Shown here: positions 1-10,260 of the stretch, one piece after another
Layout of the letters: every line of letters begins with the position of its first letter
Position numbering within the stretch: the first letter of the stretch is position 1
The notes under the pieces: generated by a model
The model's database searches: none
What the model was told of the DNA's origin: nothing
Seen by the model: only the letters and a program-made list of their open reading frames with translations
Program-made: the position numbers and the translations under genes
Source: Rhodococcus sp. KRD197
Lineage (GTDB): Bacteria > Actinomycetota > Actinomycetes > Mycobacteriales > Mycobacteriaceae
NCBI RefSeq assembly: GCF_017168235.1
Contig: NZ_JABFAO010000004.1
Location: forward strand, 655,895-719,894
Reading direction: 5' to 3'
DNA length: 64,000 nt

Positions 1-60
1 GGTGGGTTCCGGGAAATCGAGCGTGCTCTGCGTGGTTCGGCGCTGCTGAATGTCGGTCAT
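1..60 (-). CDS. 5' end of a gene cut by the window edge, next in the ABC exporter operon
   Basis: The first 60 bases read on the minus strand as an ATG followed by 19 further sense codons (begins MTDIQQRRTT). It starts two bases after the stop codon of the ABC permease gene, so it is probably co-translated with it. In DrrA-DrrB-DrrC type exporters the third gene is a second ABC-2 permease. A short polar N-terminus would fit that, but too little is visible to prove the identity. Confidence 0.6.
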   Translation of the reverse strand, partial: MTDIQQRRTTQSTLDFPEPT

Positions 61-62
61 GG

Positions 63-908
63 TCAGTCCCTCCGTCGAAGGCTGGCCCACAGTGCCAGCG
101 GAATGAGGACGACCGTCAGACCGACGATCCACGCGATGGCTGGGAACACGCCCGCGAACGTGACGGTCCCCTCTGCCATATCGCGCATGGCCGAGGAGAA
201 CTGCGAGATCGGTTGATTGCGCACGAACGGCCGAATCCACTCGGGAAAGCCGCTTTCGGGTACGAATCCGGTCGATGCCATGCCCAGGATCAACTGCGGC
301 AGCGTCAGTGCCTGGCTCGTGGCCTCGGGGCTTTTAGACAAGGTGCCGATCGCGTCGGCGCCGAACGACAGGACAGTACTGATCGCCAATGCCATTGCGC
401 CGAACATGAGTGCTTGCCCGACGCCTGCACTGAAGCGAAAGCCGATGACGTGGCCGAAGAGCAGTGCCGCGGTCAGTGTCACCGTCGATCGGATGAACGC
501 ACTCGACATCCGAGCCATCAGCGGAGCACCGATGACCACGGGCATGGTCTTGAGCCGTGTGGACAGACCTGTCGCTGCCTCGGTCGACGCGCGCTGCGCG
601 GACGAAATGGCCGTGAATGCCATCGCCTGTAGGACGATGATCGGCATGAGGAACTGTGCGTAGTCGATGCCCTGAAACTGCATGACGAACTTCAGCGGTA
701 GGTAGAACCCGATGGTGAAGATGAGCGGCGCGATGACAGCGACCAGCAGTTCGCCCTTGCGCACCATCGTTCGAACGGTCCGGGCCGTCAACACCCGCCA
801 CTGAACGAAGCCGGAGGGCTCGAAGCGCCGCTTCTTGGACGCACTCGCACGTCCGACCGTGGGGGTGGAAGCGGAACCGACCGTCGTATCTTGGGCTGTC
901 GTCGTCAC
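63..908 (-). CDS. ABC-2 type permease, DrrB-like
   Basis: Membrane subunit of an ABC exporter for drugs or lipids, acting in the cytoplasmic membrane with the ATPase encoded just upstream. The 281-residue protein has a polar N-terminus of about 50 residues and six hydrophobic segments (about 54-75, 84-106, 136-158, 162-184, 198-216, 253-276), the normal ABC-2 layout. The start ATGA overlaps the stop of the ATPase gene by 4 nt, so translation is coupled. The substrate cannot be read from sequence; daunorubicin-resistance-type naming reflects family only. Confidence 0.88.
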   Translation of the reverse strand: MTTTAQDTTVGSASTPTVGRASASKKRRFEPSGFVQWRVLTARTVRTMVRKGELLVAVIAPLIFTIGFYLPLKFVMQFQGIDYAQFLMPIIVLQAMAFTAISSAQRASTEAATGLSTRLKTMPVVIGAPLMARMSSAFIRSTVTLTAALLFGHVIGFRFSAGVGQALMFGAMALAISTVLSFGADAIGTLSKSPEATSQALTLPQLILGMASTGFVPESGFPEWIRPFVRNQPISQFSSAMRDMAEGTVTFAGVFPAIAWIVGLTVVLIPLALWASLRRRD

Positions 909-1876
909 TGCGTCGAAACCGTGTTGGTGTGACCGGTGAGTGACAAGAACACGTCATCGAGCGAGGGTCGCCGCAACGCGATATCGGCCAGCGCGATGCC
1001 GGCTTGGTCGATGCGACGCAGGACCTCGGACAAGGTGGCCGCGCCGTCCGGAGCCGGAATCGATAGTCGATCAGCACCCGGCGCAAGATCGGTGGCCACC
1101 GCAGCCGGAACGAGCTCGCCCAGCACGCGGACCACGGCGGGGAGCTCGTCTGGATCGACCGGGACCACCTCGCAGAAGTTTCCGCCAGTCATCGCCTTGA
1201 GATGGTCCGAGGTGCCCTCGGCAATGACGGTGCCCTTGTCGATCACGATGATGTTGTCGCTGAGTACGTCGGCTTCCTCGAGATACTGCGTGGTGAGCAG
1301 CACTGTGATTCCCTGAGCCTTCAAGGCCTCGACGAGTGACCAGACGCCCTGCCTGGACCTCGGGTCCAGACCTGTCGTCGGCTCGTCGAGGAAGACCACT
1401 TTGGGTCGAACGACCAGCCCACACGCGATGTCGATGCGTCGGCGCATCCCGCCCGAGTATCCGCGAACCGGCCGCTTGCCGGTGTCGACCAGGTCGAATT
1501 CCTCGAGCAGGGCGTGTGCGCGGGTGCGGGCGGCCTTCTTGTCCAGGCCCATCAGGCGGCCGAACAGTTCGATGTTCTCCCGCCCGGAGAGCGTGTCGTC
1601 CAGAGCGGCGTACTGCCCGGTCATCATGATCGAGCGGCGAACCTCGGCAGCGCTTTCGGCAACGTCGTGTCCCGCTACGACGGCGCGACCGGAATCCGGA
1701 CGGATCAAAGTCGAGAGCACCTTGACCATGGTGGTCTTGCCCGCGCCGTTCGGGCCGAGAATTCCCAGGACGCTGCCACGCGGCGCAGAGAAGCTGATCC
1801 CACGTAGCGCGTGGACGTCGTCGAAGGACTTGTGGACGTCCTCCACCAGTACAGCTACGTCCTCGGGTAAGGGCAT
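905..1876 (-). CDS. ABC transporter ATP-binding protein, DrrA-like
   Basis: Cytoplasmic ATPase that powers the adjacent ABC-2 permease(s). The 323 residues carry Walker A GPNGAGKT (41-48), the ABC signature SGGMR (141-145) and Walker B VVFLDEP (160-166). A C-terminal extension of about 90 residues is typical of DrrA/CcmA-like exporter ATPases. It is the first gene of the minus-strand operon and overlaps the permease by 4 nt. Family membership is certain; the exported compound is unknown. Confidence 0.93.
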   Translation of the reverse strand: MPLPEDVAVLVEDVHKSFDDVHALRGISFSAPRGSVLGILGPNGAGKTTMVKVLSTLIRPDSGRAVVAGHDVAESAAEVRRSIMMTGQYAALDDTLSGRENIELFGRLMGLDKKAARTRAHALLEEFDLVDTGKRPVRGYSGGMRRRIDIACGLVVRPKVVFLDEPTTGLDPRSRQGVWSLVEALKAQGITVLLTTQYLEEADVLSDNIIVIDKGTVIAEGTSDHLKAMTGGNFCEVVPVDPDELPAVVRVLGELVPAAVATDLAPGADRLSIPAPDGAATLSEVLRRIDQAGIALADIALRRPSLDDVFLSLTGHTNTVSTQ

Positions 1877-2001
1877 CGATTCTCCGTGCGGTCGGTGTCG
1901 AGAAGAGTGTGCGGACGATCGTGGGACTTTGTCCTACCCGTAGTCAATCCAGGCATCCGCCGAAAACGTTACCCGCCGCAAAGGCGTGGCCCGCCGCCCG
2001 C

Positions 2002-2958
2002 TTACGTCCAGGCGATCCCGATTTCGTCCTCGACGTCGAGTCGGCGGCACAGCGACCGGATCCCGCTGTAGTCCTGTACCAGCTGGCGGCGGGTGTCGTC
2101 GGCGGCGGTGTCGGCGAGCATCCGGTCGGCGTCGACGACGCCCTCGGCGCGCAGGATGGCCGCCCATGTACCGAAGTCGTTGCTGGAGAACGCGTCCATG
2201 CCCGCGGCGAGCCCTTCCAGAAAATGACGCCTATCGCCTGCGCTCAACGTCTCGAACACGATCGCAGCCATCTCGTCGGCGATCGAGGCGTGGCAGTGCT
2301 CGTCACGGTTGTGCAACTTCACGGTGGCGCGATTGACGGGTTGAATCGCCTCGTCGTCCTCGATCAGGTCCAGGTAGGACGTGATCGAGATCTCCGCGAC
2401 CGTGGTGTATGCGAGCGTGCTGAGCGCGGCCGCAGACTCGTCGACGGCACCGAGCTGAGCGGCACGTTGGCGACGAACTGTGGCGCTGACGGGGAGGGTT
2501 CGATCGGGCATCGCCCATCCGCGCTGTCGCCGGGTGAGCGCGGAGGCATTGAGGTGCATCAGCGTGTGGTACTGCTCGTCGACCATCGCCTGAGTCACCG
2601 CAACGGCGAGAACGTCGCCCATTCCGGTGTCGAAGGCGTCGGCAGCGAGAAGCGCGAATCCGGGGTTGACGACGTGCTGCTCCACGTCCATGACGTTCTT
2701 GTTGAACGCGATCCATCCCCAGGCGCGGATCCGTTCCTGCGTGGTCTCCGGCAGGGCCCGGTAGACGTCGTGGTCCGCGAACGGAATCAACGCCTCGGGG
2801 TAGTCGTGCTTGGCGAGGTCGAACAGATCGTCGAGGTCGGGCTCCGGCTTCTTGACGGTGGCGCGTTTGCCCCAGTTACCGGCCAACCGCGACACAACGG
2901 CACTCTCCACGGCGTCGTTCGGGTCGTGCTCGGGTAGCTGTGGCATCTGGATCGTCAT
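2002..2958 (-). CDS. AurF-like di-iron N-oxygenase
   Basis: Predicted non-heme di-iron oxygenase of the AurF/CmlI family, whose characterised members oxidise aryl amines to nitro groups. The 318-residue protein keeps all seven metal ligands at AurF-like spacing: E93, E128 and H131 (in VDEQYHT), E189, H216, E220 and H223 (in HNRDEHCH). The true start is the ATG at 2958, which overlaps the stop of the TyrA-like gene by 4 nt; a longer open frame upstream is an artefact. The neighbouring PapC-like dehydrogenase parallels the PapC/CmlI pairing of chloramphenicol biosynthesis. The in vivo substrate is unknown; many actinobacteria carry uncharacterised AurF homologues. Confidence 0.88.
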   Translation of the reverse strand: MTIQMPQLPEHDPNDAVESAVVSRLAGNWGKRATVKKPEPDLDDLFDLAKHDYPEALIPFADHDVYRALPETTQERIRAWGWIAFNKNVMDVEQHVVNPGFALLAADAFDTGMGDVLAVAVTQAMVDEQYHTLMHLNASALTRRQRGWAMPDRTLPVSATVRRQRAAQLGAVDESAAALSTLAYTTVAEISITSYLDLIEDDEAIQPVNRATVKLHNRDEHCHASIADEMAAIVFETLSAGDRRHFLEGLAAGMDAFSSNDFGTWAAILRAEGVVDADRMLADTAADDTRRQLVQDYSGIRSLCRRLDVEDEIGIAWT

Positions 2959-3854
2959 CGGTTCCCCTCGGGTCCTTGGTCTCGAACGATACCGAAAAGA
3001 TCGGCGCACAGTCTGCGATACGACTCGCCGTCGGGTACGGCAGCACCAGCCCGTTCGACCAGAGCGCCGAACTCTTCGCCGGTGCCGCTGCCGACGGCTG
3101 CATCGAGCCGCGACGCAGCTTCGACGAGCGCCATTCTGGCCTGGTGGGCGTACGGGTTGCCGGCCTGCACGTCCCAATACACTTCGGGTTCGCCGCCGGC
3201 GATCCGTGCGAGCAATGCCAGCGAGGTGCGTGCCGGTGGCGGCGCGATTGCGTCGACCAGTGACGGGTCGAGGCCGAGCGAGCCCAGGGCGGACCCGAAC
3301 GCGAGCACGCTTGCATGGGTCAAGGCCTGGGTCGCGGCCGCCGCTCGATCGTGCATGTCGGAATCGACGTCGACGACTCGTCCGCCCCAGGCCGTGATGC
3401 GAGCGACGAAGTCCTCGGCGGCCACACCGGGGCGGTGTCTCACGCACGCCACTGGACGCCCGTCGAATCCGAGTGCAGGAGCGAACATCGGGTTGATGCC
3501 CAGGACGGCGTGCGCTCGGCCGGACGCCTCGACGGCAGCCGCGAACGCGGATTTGACGGACAGTGTTTCGACCACCAGCGCAACCCTGTCGAACAGAGAC
3601 AGATCCGTACCGAGCGCAATGTGCTCGGGGACCGCCAAGACCACGAGACGGGCATCGGCCACTGCTTGGATCAATCGAGCCGACGGATTCAGAATGTCGG
3701 CGACCTCGTGCTCGACCCCCTCCGGCGAGGACGGCGAGGTGCGCTCGGATACGTCTGTCGCCAGGACGGAGTACCCGTCGCGCGCGAGAGCCTGGCACAG
3801 CAATGAACCGACCGCACCATTGCCGCCCACCACAACAGCGTCGTGCTTTCTCAT
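2955..3854 (-). CDS. TyrA/PapC-like prephenate-type dehydrogenase with Asn for the catalytic His
   Basis: NAD(P)-dependent dehydrogenase of the TyrA family, 299 residues. It has an N-terminal Rossmann motif GGNGAVGS (10-17), the SVKS element (99-102) and the helical C-domain signature with HD (168-169) and the TQALTH segment (175-180). Canonical TyrA enzymes have a catalytic His in an HPM motif; here it reads INPMFAP, so the His position is Asn121. The enzyme may therefore act on a related substrate such as 4-amino-4-deoxyprephenate (PapC-like) or be altered in rate; this is inference. It lies 29 bp after a DUF4442 gene and overlaps the AurF-like gene by 4 nt. Confidence 0.85.
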   Translation of the reverse strand: MRKHDAVVVGGNGAVGSLLCQALARDGYSVLATDVSERTSPSSPEGVEHEVADILNPSARLIQAVADARLVVLAVPEHIALGTDLSLFDRVALVVETLSVKSAFAAAVEASGRAHAVLGINPMFAPALGFDGRPVACVRHRPGVAAEDFVARITAWGGRVVDVDSDMHDRAAAATQALTHASVLAFGSALGSLGLDPSLVDAIAPPPARTSLALLARIAGGEPEVYWDVQAGNPYAHQARMALVEAASRLDAAVGSGTGEEFGALVERAGAAVPDGESYRRLCADLFGIVRDQGPEGNR

Positions 3855-3883
3855 CGTTCGAGTATGCGTGTGCGGGCTGATCC

Positions 3884-4396
3884 TTACGACGAGTCGGTCA
3901 CCGGCTTCCGTGTCGCGGAGACCCAGACGGTGATATCGGCGTGCACTACCTCTGCGCCTGTGCGATCTCGGATGTAGACGGGAATGACGACATCGGCGCC
4001 CTCGGTGATCGCGGCGAAATCCGGGAGCTGCGGCAACTCGGCTGTTGCTGTCAGCGAGGTCGTTGCGGGGCGCAAGTATTGGACCTGCATACCCTTGGGG
4101 ATCCAGCGATGCGAGGTGGGCACTGTGGTCTCGGCGAGCATCCCCATCGCGACCTCGGCGAGATTGCAGGCGGCGATGGCGTGGAAGGTGCCGAGGTGGT
4201 TTCGAATGCCCCACCATTTCGGCGCGCTCACCGTGCATCGGCCCGGTTCCAATGTGCGGACTCGGGGGAGTACCGAACCGAAGTAGGGCACTCGCAGACA
4301 CATTCCGACGGAGAAGACTGCGGATCCCAGCAGGTTGTCGGGCAGTCGACGCCAGAGGCCGAAGGTCGGTCCGTAGGTGGGTGAGGTGGAGTTCAT
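3884..4396 (-). CDS. DUF4442 hotdog-fold protein, thioesterase-like
   Basis: A 170-residue single-domain protein of the DUF4442 family, which has the hotdog fold of acyl-CoA thioesterases. The segment around QVQYLRPATTSLTATAEL (about 114-131) is the typical central strand region, and NHLGTFHAIAACNLAE (about 65-80) contains the long central helix. It is first in the operon with the TyrA-like and AurF-like genes. A palindrome 10 nt before the ATG suggests local repression. Its substrate is unknown; it could process an acyl or aryl thioester made by its operon partners. Confidence 0.8.
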   Translation of the reverse strand: MNSTSPTYGPTFGLWRRLPDNLLGSAVFSVGMCLRVPYFGSVLPRVRTLEPGRCTVSAPKWWGIRNHLGTFHAIAACNLAEVAMGMLAETTVPTSHRWIPKGMQVQYLRPATTSLTATAELPQLPDFAAITEGADVVIPVYIRDRTGAEVVHADITVWVSATRKPVTDSS

Positions 4397-4405
4397 CGGT
4401 CGATC

Positions 4406-4419
4406 TTACCGCTCGGTAA
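4406..4419. promoter_or_regulatory. Candidate operator, perfect inverted repeat TTACCG-CT-CGGTAA
   Basis: Two perfect 6-bp arms around a 2-bp spacer, located 10-23 bp upstream of the DUF4442 start codon, where it would overlap promoter or early transcript. Size and symmetry are typical of TetR-family operators. No regulator gene is adjacent, so the binding protein is unknown. Confidence 0.55.
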
Positions 4420-4460
4420 TATCCGGCATGAGTCCTGTGCGCAGCCCGTGCGCCCCGGAT

Positions 4461-4489
4461 TTGAACTCGACGGCCGCGTACGGCATACT
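4461..4489 (+). promoter_or_regulatory. Promoter of the S10 operon
   Basis: A -35 TTGAAC (4461-4466) and -10 CATACT (4484-4489) are separated by 17 bp. Transcription would start about 4496 at GTTGCC, the same initial sequence predicted for the rplN and rpsH transcripts. Housekeeping sigma-A type. Confidence 0.7.
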
Positions 4490-4878
4490 GGTCGGGTTGC
4501 CTGGACACGGGACGCGCCTTCGTGCGGCCACGACCAGGTTGAAGCAGAACGGAACCAGCACTCCACGTGAGTGCGTCCGGTTCACCAGCTCGGAGATGCA
4601 TCGGAAGCCTCGCGCTCACGGTCATCGAAGAAGAGCAAGCGGAAAGAAGTGTCAGTAGAAATCCGACACGCCCGACCGCGTGGACCGGAGAACCATGACA
4701 GATGAACAGCGGCAACGGATCGGGTCTTTCCTGATCGCCAACGTTCGGTTCGTCGTGTGAGCACGAGGGCAGTTCGAGTCCTTTCGGCTTCGGTCGAGCG
4801 ACTCGGGGACTGTGCAGACGAGGTGGGGCAGGCCGAACGGCAGGCCTCACGACAAGCGGCAAGAAAAGGACACTAAGC
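4490..4878 (+). other. Long untranslated leader of the S10 operon
   Basis: About 380 nt between the predicted transcription start and rpsJ. It includes GCCTTCGTGCG (4516-4526), which recurs in the rplN leader, and a purine-rich stretch near 4627-4655. No convincing gene lies here. S10 leaders in other bacteria are targets of L4 autoregulation, but no specific L4 site is recognised. Confidence 0.5.
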
Positions 4879-5184
4879 GTGGCGGGACAAAAGATCCGCA
4901 TCAGGCTCAAGGCCTACGACCATGAGGCGATCGACGCGTCAGCGCGCAAGATCGTCGAGACGGTCACCCGTACGGGTGCCCGCGTCGTCGGACCGGTGCC
5001 GTTGCCGACCGAAAAGAACGTGTACTGCGTCATCCGTTCGCCCCACAAGTACAAGGATTCGCGCGAACACTTCGAGATGCGTACTCACAAGCGGCTCATT
5101 GACATCCTCGACCCGACGCCGAAGACGGTCGACGCGCTCATGCGCATCGATCTGCCCGCCAGTGTCGACGTCAACATCCAGTGA
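4879..5184 (+). CDS. rpsJ: 30S ribosomal protein S10
   Basis: uS10, 101 residues, the normal actinobacterial length, first gene of the S10 operon. Besides its place in the 30S head, S10 pairs with NusB in rRNA antitermination. It starts with GTG, preceded by an AAAAGGA ribosome-binding site, and the protein opens [16 protein letters not shown], a family hallmark. Only 14 nt separate its stop from the chosen rplC start. Confidence 0.98.
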   Translation: MAGQKIRIRLKAYDHEAIDASARKIVETVTRTGARVVGPVPLPTEKNVYCVIRSPHKYKDSREHFEMRTHKRLIDILDPTPKTVDALMRIDLPASVDVNIQ

Positions 5185-5198
5185 GCGCGGAGACAACG

Positions 5199-5864
5199 AT
5201 GACTGATAACAAGAATCGACCTGCCACAGGCATTCTGGGCACCAAGCTCGGAATGACCCAGGTCTTCGACGAGAACAACCGCGTCGTTCCCGTGACCGTG
5301 ATCAAGGCTGGACCCAACGTGGTCACCCAGGTCCGCACGCTGGAGCGCGACGGCTACAGCGCCGTCCAGGTCGCCTTCGGCGCGATCGATCCCCGCAAGG
5401 TGAACAAGCCGACCACCGGCCAGTTCGAGAAGGCAGGCGTCACGCCTCGCCGCCATGTGGTGGAGATCCGCGTCGCCGACGCCTCCCAGTTCGAGGTCGG
5501 CCAGGAGCTCACCGCAGCTGTGTTCGAGGACGGCGCTTTCGTCGACGTCACCGGCACCAGCAAGGGCAAGGGCTTCGCCGGAACGATGAAGCGTCACGGC
5601 TTCAAGGGCCAGGGCGCGAGCCACGGCGCTCAGGCCGTGCACCGTCGTCCGGGATCCATCGGTGGCTGCGCCACACCGGGTCGCGTGTTCAAGGGAATGC
5701 GCATGTCCGGACGTATGGGTGGCGACCGCGTTACCACGCAGAACCTCTCGGTCCACAAGGTGGACAGCGAGAACGGTCTTCTGCTGATCAAGGGAGCAAT
5801 CCCGGGCCGTCGCGGCAACGTCGTGATCGTCAAGTCTGCATTGAAGGGTGGTGCACGGGCATGA
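5199..5864 (+). CDS. rplC: 50S ribosomal protein L3
   Basis: uL3, 221 residues from the ATG at 5199; it binds 23S rRNA and reaches the peptidyl-transferase centre. The family hallmark [13 protein letters not shown] starts at residue 11. A GTG at 5181 is in frame and overlaps the rpsJ stop, giving 227 residues, but the ATG has a GCGGAGA ribosome-binding sequence in front and is preferred. The gene overlaps rplD by 4 nt. Confidence 0.96.
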   Translation: MTDNKNRPATGILGTKLGMTQVFDENNRVVPVTVIKAGPNVVTQVRTLERDGYSAVQVAFGAIDPRKVNKPTTGQFEKAGVTPRRHVVEIRVADASQFEVGQELTAAVFEDGAFVDVTGTSKGKGFAGTMKRHGFKGQGASHGAQAVHRRPGSIGGCATPGRVFKGMRMSGRMGGDRVTTQNLSVHKVDSENGLLLIKGAIPGRRGNVVIVKSALKGGARA

Positions 5865-6538
5865 CCAGCCTCGAGAAGAAGACCGAAACCAAGCTGACGC
5901 TGGACGTCAAGGAGCTCGGCGGCAAGACCAACGGAACCGTTGATCTGCCTGCCACGATCTTCGACGCTCCTGCCAACATCGCGCTCCTGCATCAGGTCGT
6001 CGTTGCACAGCTCGCTGCTGCTCGTCAGGGAACCCACTCCACGAAGACTCGTGGCGAGGTTCGCGGTGGCGGCAAGAAGCCGTACCGCCAGAAGGGAACC
6101 GGTCGCGCCCGTCAGGGTTCGACGCGTGCACCTCAGTTCGTCGGCGGTGGCACGGTCCATGGACCGCAGCCGCGTGACTACAGCCAGCGCACACCCAAGA
6201 AGATGAAGGCAGCCGCTCTGCGCGGTGCCCTCTCGGACCGGGCACGCAGCGAGCGTATTCACGTCATCACCGAACTGGTTGCCGGACAGGTTCCGTCCAC
6301 CAAGGGTGCCAAGACGTTCCTCGCCGAGATCTCGGACCGTAAGAAGGTCTTGCTCGTCGTCGGTCGCGAAGACACCGCAGCGTGGAAGAGCGTCCAGAAC
6401 CTGGAAGGCGTGCATCCCATCGCACCCGACCAGCTCAACACGTACGACGTGCTCGAAGCAGATGACGTCATCTTCAGCGTGGAAGCGCTGAACACGTTCA
6501 TCGCAGGGCCTGCGAAGAACGAGGAGGGAAGCAAGTGA
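5861..6538 (+). CDS. rplD: 50S ribosomal protein L4
   Basis: uL4, 225 residues, a 50S assembly protein whose extended loop lines the exit tunnel; the loop region is visible as [20 protein letters not shown] (about 67-86). In E. coli L4 also represses its own operon, which is not shown here. Start and stop overlap rplC and rplW by 4 nt each (ATGA, GTGA), so the three are translationally coupled. Confidence 0.98.
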   Translation: MTSLEKKTETKLTLDVKELGGKTNGTVDLPATIFDAPANIALLHQVVVAQLAAARQGTHSTKTRGEVRGGGKKPYRQKGTGRARQGSTRAPQFVGGGTVHGPQPRDYSQRTPKKMKAAALRGALSDRARSERIHVITELVAGQVPSTKGAKTFLAEISDRKKVLLVVGREDTAAWKSVQNLEGVHPIAPDQLNTYDVLEADDVIFSVEALNTFIAGPAKNEEGSK

Positions 6539-6840
6539 CCACGATCGCCGATCCCCGCGACATCTTGCTGGCGCCGGTCATTTCGGAGAAGTCCTACGGA
6601 CTGATCGAGGAAGGCACATACACCTTCCTGGTCCACCCGGACTCGAACAAGACGCAGATCAAGATCGCCGTCGAGAAGATTTTCGACGTCACTGTGACCA
6701 GCGTCAATACGCAGAACCGTCAGGGCAAGCGCAAGCGGACCCGATTCGGTTACGGCAAGCGCAAGGACACCAAGCGCGCGCTCGTAACGCTCTCCGCCGA
6801 CAGCAAGCCCATCGAGATCTTCGGAGGTCCGGTCGCATAG
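6535..6840 (+). CDS. rplW: 50S ribosomal protein L23
   Basis: uL23, 101 residues, located at the polypeptide exit where trigger factor and SRP dock. GTG start overlapping the rplD stop by 4 nt. The opening segment with [11 protein letters not shown] is characteristic. It is followed by 38 nt before rplB. Confidence 0.98.
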   Translation: MTTIADPRDILLAPVISEKSYGLIEEGTYTFLVHPDSNKTQIKIAVEKIFDVTVTSVNTQNRQGKRKRTRFGYGKRKDTKRALVTLSADSKPIEIFGGPVA

Positions 6841-6878
6841 CGGCTGGGACTCTTCGGATATAGAGGACGAGAAGACTC

Positions 6879-7718
6879 ATGGCAATCCGTAAGTACAAGC
6901 CGACCACTCCGGGCCGTCGCGGCTCCAGTGTTTCCGATTTCGCGGAAATCACTCGCAGCACGCCCGAGAAGTCGCTGATTCGCCCCCTGCACGGTCGCGG
7001 TGGACGTAACGCACACGGTCGTATCACCACCCGGCACAAGGGTGGCGGTCACAAGCGCGCGTACCGTCTGATCGATTTCCGTCGCAACGACAAGGACGGC
7101 GTGCCGGCCAAGGTCGCTCACATCGAGTACGACCCCAACCGCACCGCCAACATCGCCCTTCTGCACTTCGCAGATGGCGAGAAGCGCTACATCGTGGCAC
7201 CGAAGGGCATCGCTCAGGGCTCGCCCATCGAGTCCGGTGCCGGCGCCGACATCAAGCCGGGCAACAACCTGCCGCTGCGCAACATCCCGACGGGTACGAC
7301 CATCCACGCGGTCGAGCTCCGTCCGGGCGGCGGCGCGAAGATGGCCCGCTCTGCCGGTTCGAGCATCCAGCTCCTCGGCAAGGAAGGCCCCTACGCCACC
7401 CTGCGTATGCCCTCCGGCGAGATCCGTCGCGTCGACGTGCGCTGCCGCGCAACCGTCGGCGAGGTCGGCAACGCCGAGCAGTCGAACATCAACTGGGGCA
7501 AGGCCGGCCGTATGCGCTGGAAGGGCAAGCGCCCAACCGTCCGTGGTGTCGTCATGAACCCGGTCGACCACCCACACGGTGGTGGTGAGGGCAAGACTTC
7601 CGGTGGACGCCACCCGGTCAGCCCGTGGGGACAGGCCGAAGGCCGTACCCGCAGTAAGAAGAAGGCGAGCGACAAGCTCATCGTCCGTCGTCGCCGTACC
7701 GGCAAGAACAAGCGCTAG
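6879..7718 (+). CDS. rplB: 50S ribosomal protein L2
   Basis: uL2, 279 residues, needed for subunit association and peptidyl transfer. The conserved [13 protein letters not shown] loop, containing the functionally important His, is intact near residue 230. The basic C-terminus ([10 protein letters not shown]) is normal. ATG start after GAGGACGAGAAG. Confidence 0.98.
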   Translation: MAIRKYKPTTPGRRGSSVSDFAEITRSTPEKSLIRPLHGRGGRNAHGRITTRHKGGGHKRAYRLIDFRRNDKDGVPAKVAHIEYDPNRTANIALLHFADGEKRYIVAPKGIAQGSPIESGAGADIKPGNNLPLRNIPTGTTIHAVELRPGGGAKMARSAGSSIQLLGKEGPYATLRMPSGEIRRVDVRCRATVGEVGNAEQSNINWGKAGRMRWKGKRPTVRGVVMNPVDHPHGGGEGKTSGGRHPVSPWGQAEGRTRSKKKASDKLIVRRRRTGKNKR

Positions 7719-7731
7719 GAGGGAGTTCAGA

Positions 7732-8009
7732 ATGCCACGCAGCCTGAAGAAAGGCCCGTTCGTAGACGATCACCTCCTCGCGAAGGTCGACGTCCAGAAC
7801 GATAAGGGGACCAAGCAGGTCATCAAGACCTGGTCCCGTCGCTCGACAATTCTTCCCGATTTCATCGGTCACACGTTCGCCGTCCACGACGGTCGCAAGC
7901 ACGTGCCGGTTTTCGTGTCCGACTCGATGGTCGGCCACAAGCTCGGGGAGTTCGCACCGACCCGCACGTTCAAGGGTCACATCAAGGACGACCGGAAGGC
8001 GAAGAGGCG

Positions 8010-8013
<4 letters not shown>
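7732..8013 (+). CDS. rpsS: 30S ribosomal protein S19
   Basis: uS19, 93 residues, in the 30S head next to S13. The ATG at 7732 follows AGGAGGGAG by a few bases and gives the standard N-terminus [13 protein letters not shown] longer in-frame opening upstream runs through rplB and is discarded. Overlaps rplV by 4 nt. Confidence 0.98.
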
Positions 8014-9232
<1,219 letters not shown>

Positions 9233-9234
9233 CG

Positions 9235-9651
9235 ATGTTGATCCCCCGCCGGGTCAAGCACCGCAAGCAGCACCACCCGAAGCGATCGGGCGCTGCCAAG
9301 GGCGGAACCGCTGTGACGTTCGGTGAGTACGGCATTCAGGCTCTCGAGCCTGCCTACGTCACCAACCGTCAGATCGAGGCCGCTCGTATCGCGATCACTC
9401 GCCACATCAAGCGTGGCGGCAAGGTCTGGATCAACATCTTCCCGGACCGCCCGCTCACGAAGAAGCCTGCCGAGACCCGCATGGGTTCCGGTAAGGGTTC
9501 GCCCGAGTGGTGGGTCGCGAACGTCAAGCCGGGTCGCGTGATGTTCGAGCTCTCGTTCCCGGACGAGGCCACTGCACGTCAGGCGCTCACCCGCGCAATT
9601 CACAAGCTGCCGATGAAGGCACGCATTATCACCAGGGAGGAGCAGTTCTGA
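9235..9651 (+). CDS. rplP: 50S ribosomal protein L16
   Basis: uL16, 138 residues, contacts A-site tRNA and is a late 50S assembly protein. N-terminus [14 protein letters not shown] is diagnostic. Two bases after rpsC; overlaps rpmC by one base (TGATG). Confidence 0.98.
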   Translation: MLIPRRVKHRKQHHPKRSGAAKGGTAVTFGEYGIQALEPAYVTNRQIEAARIAITRHIKRGGKVWINIFPDRPLTKKPAETRMGSGKGSPEWWVANVKPGRVMFELSFPDEATARQALTRAIHKLPMKARIITREEQF

Positions 9652-9896
9652 TGGCTACTGGAACCCCAGCCGCAGAGCTCCGCGAGCTCACCGGTGAAGA
9701 GCTGGTCACCAAGCTGCGTGAGTCGAAGGAAGAGCTGTTCAACCTTCGTTTTCAGATGGCTACCGGCCAGCTGGACAACAACCGTCGACTGCGCACCGTT
9801 CGTCACGAGATCGCGCGCATCTACACCGTTCTGCGTGAACGTGAGCTCGGCCTGGCGACAGGTCCCGCCGACGACACTGCAGGTGACGCGGCATGA
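9651..9896 (+). CDS. rpmC: 50S ribosomal protein L29
   Basis: uL29, 81 residues, near the tunnel exit. The core with [28 protein letters not shown] helix (written here in outline) spans about 10-35, followed by an acidic tail ending in GDAA. The ATG at 9651 overlaps the rplP stop; the in-frame upstream extension lies inside rplP. Overlaps rpsQ by 4 nt. Confidence 0.97.
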   Translation: MATGTPAAELRELTGEELVTKLRESKEELFNLRFQMATGQLDNNRRLRTVRHEIARIYTVLRERELGLATGPADDTAGDAA

Positions 9897-10171
9897 GCGA
9901 GGAAAACACTGTGACAGAAGAGCGCAACAACCGTAAGATCCGGATCGGCTATGTCGTATCCGACAAGATGGAAAAGACGATCGTGGTCGAGCTCGAGGAC
10001 AGGGTCAAGCACCCCCTCTACAGCAAGATCATCCGTCGTACCACCAAGGTCAAGGCACATGACGAGAAGGGCGACGCCGGAGTAGGCGATCGCGTTCAGC
10101 TCATGGAGACCCGCCCGCTGTCCGCCACGAAGCACTGGCGACTGGTCGAGGTCCTCGAAAAGGCCAAGTAA
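9893..10171 (+). CDS. rpsQ: 30S ribosomal protein S17
   Basis: uS17, 92 residues, a primary 16S rRNA binder with an OB fold. The core [18 protein letters not shown] begins at residue 15 after a short polar extension. Last gene of the S10 transcription unit: a strong hairpin follows 11 nt after the stop. Confidence 0.98.
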   Translation: MSEENTVTEERNNRKIRIGYVVSDKMEKTIVVELEDRVKHPLYSKIIRRTTKVKAHDEKGDAGVGDRVQLMETRPLSATKHWRLVEVLEKAK

Positions 10172-10182
10172 GCAATTCGCTG

Positions 10183-10221
10183 CGACAATGCCCGCTCCCG
10201 TTCCGGGGGCGGGCATTGTCG
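10183..10221 (+). terminator. Terminator of the S10 operon
   Basis: An 18-bp stem with one mismatch (10183-10200 pairing with 10204-10221) around a 3-nt loop, containing TGCCCGC/GCGGGCA. It is not followed by a long T-run, which is usual in GC-rich actinobacteria. It also lies beyond the 3' end of the convergent TerD-AIM24 gene. Confidence 0.8.
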
Positions 10222-10260
10222 TGTTCGAGGCAGGTTTTCGTCCAGCGCTTTTCTCGTGCT

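Noticed and set aside
2955..4910. A 651-residue minus-strand frame covering the TyrA-like gene and upstream DNA
   Set aside because: The part beyond 3854 overlaps the DUF4442 gene in another frame and the S10 leader; the TyrA domain starts exactly at the ATG at 3854.
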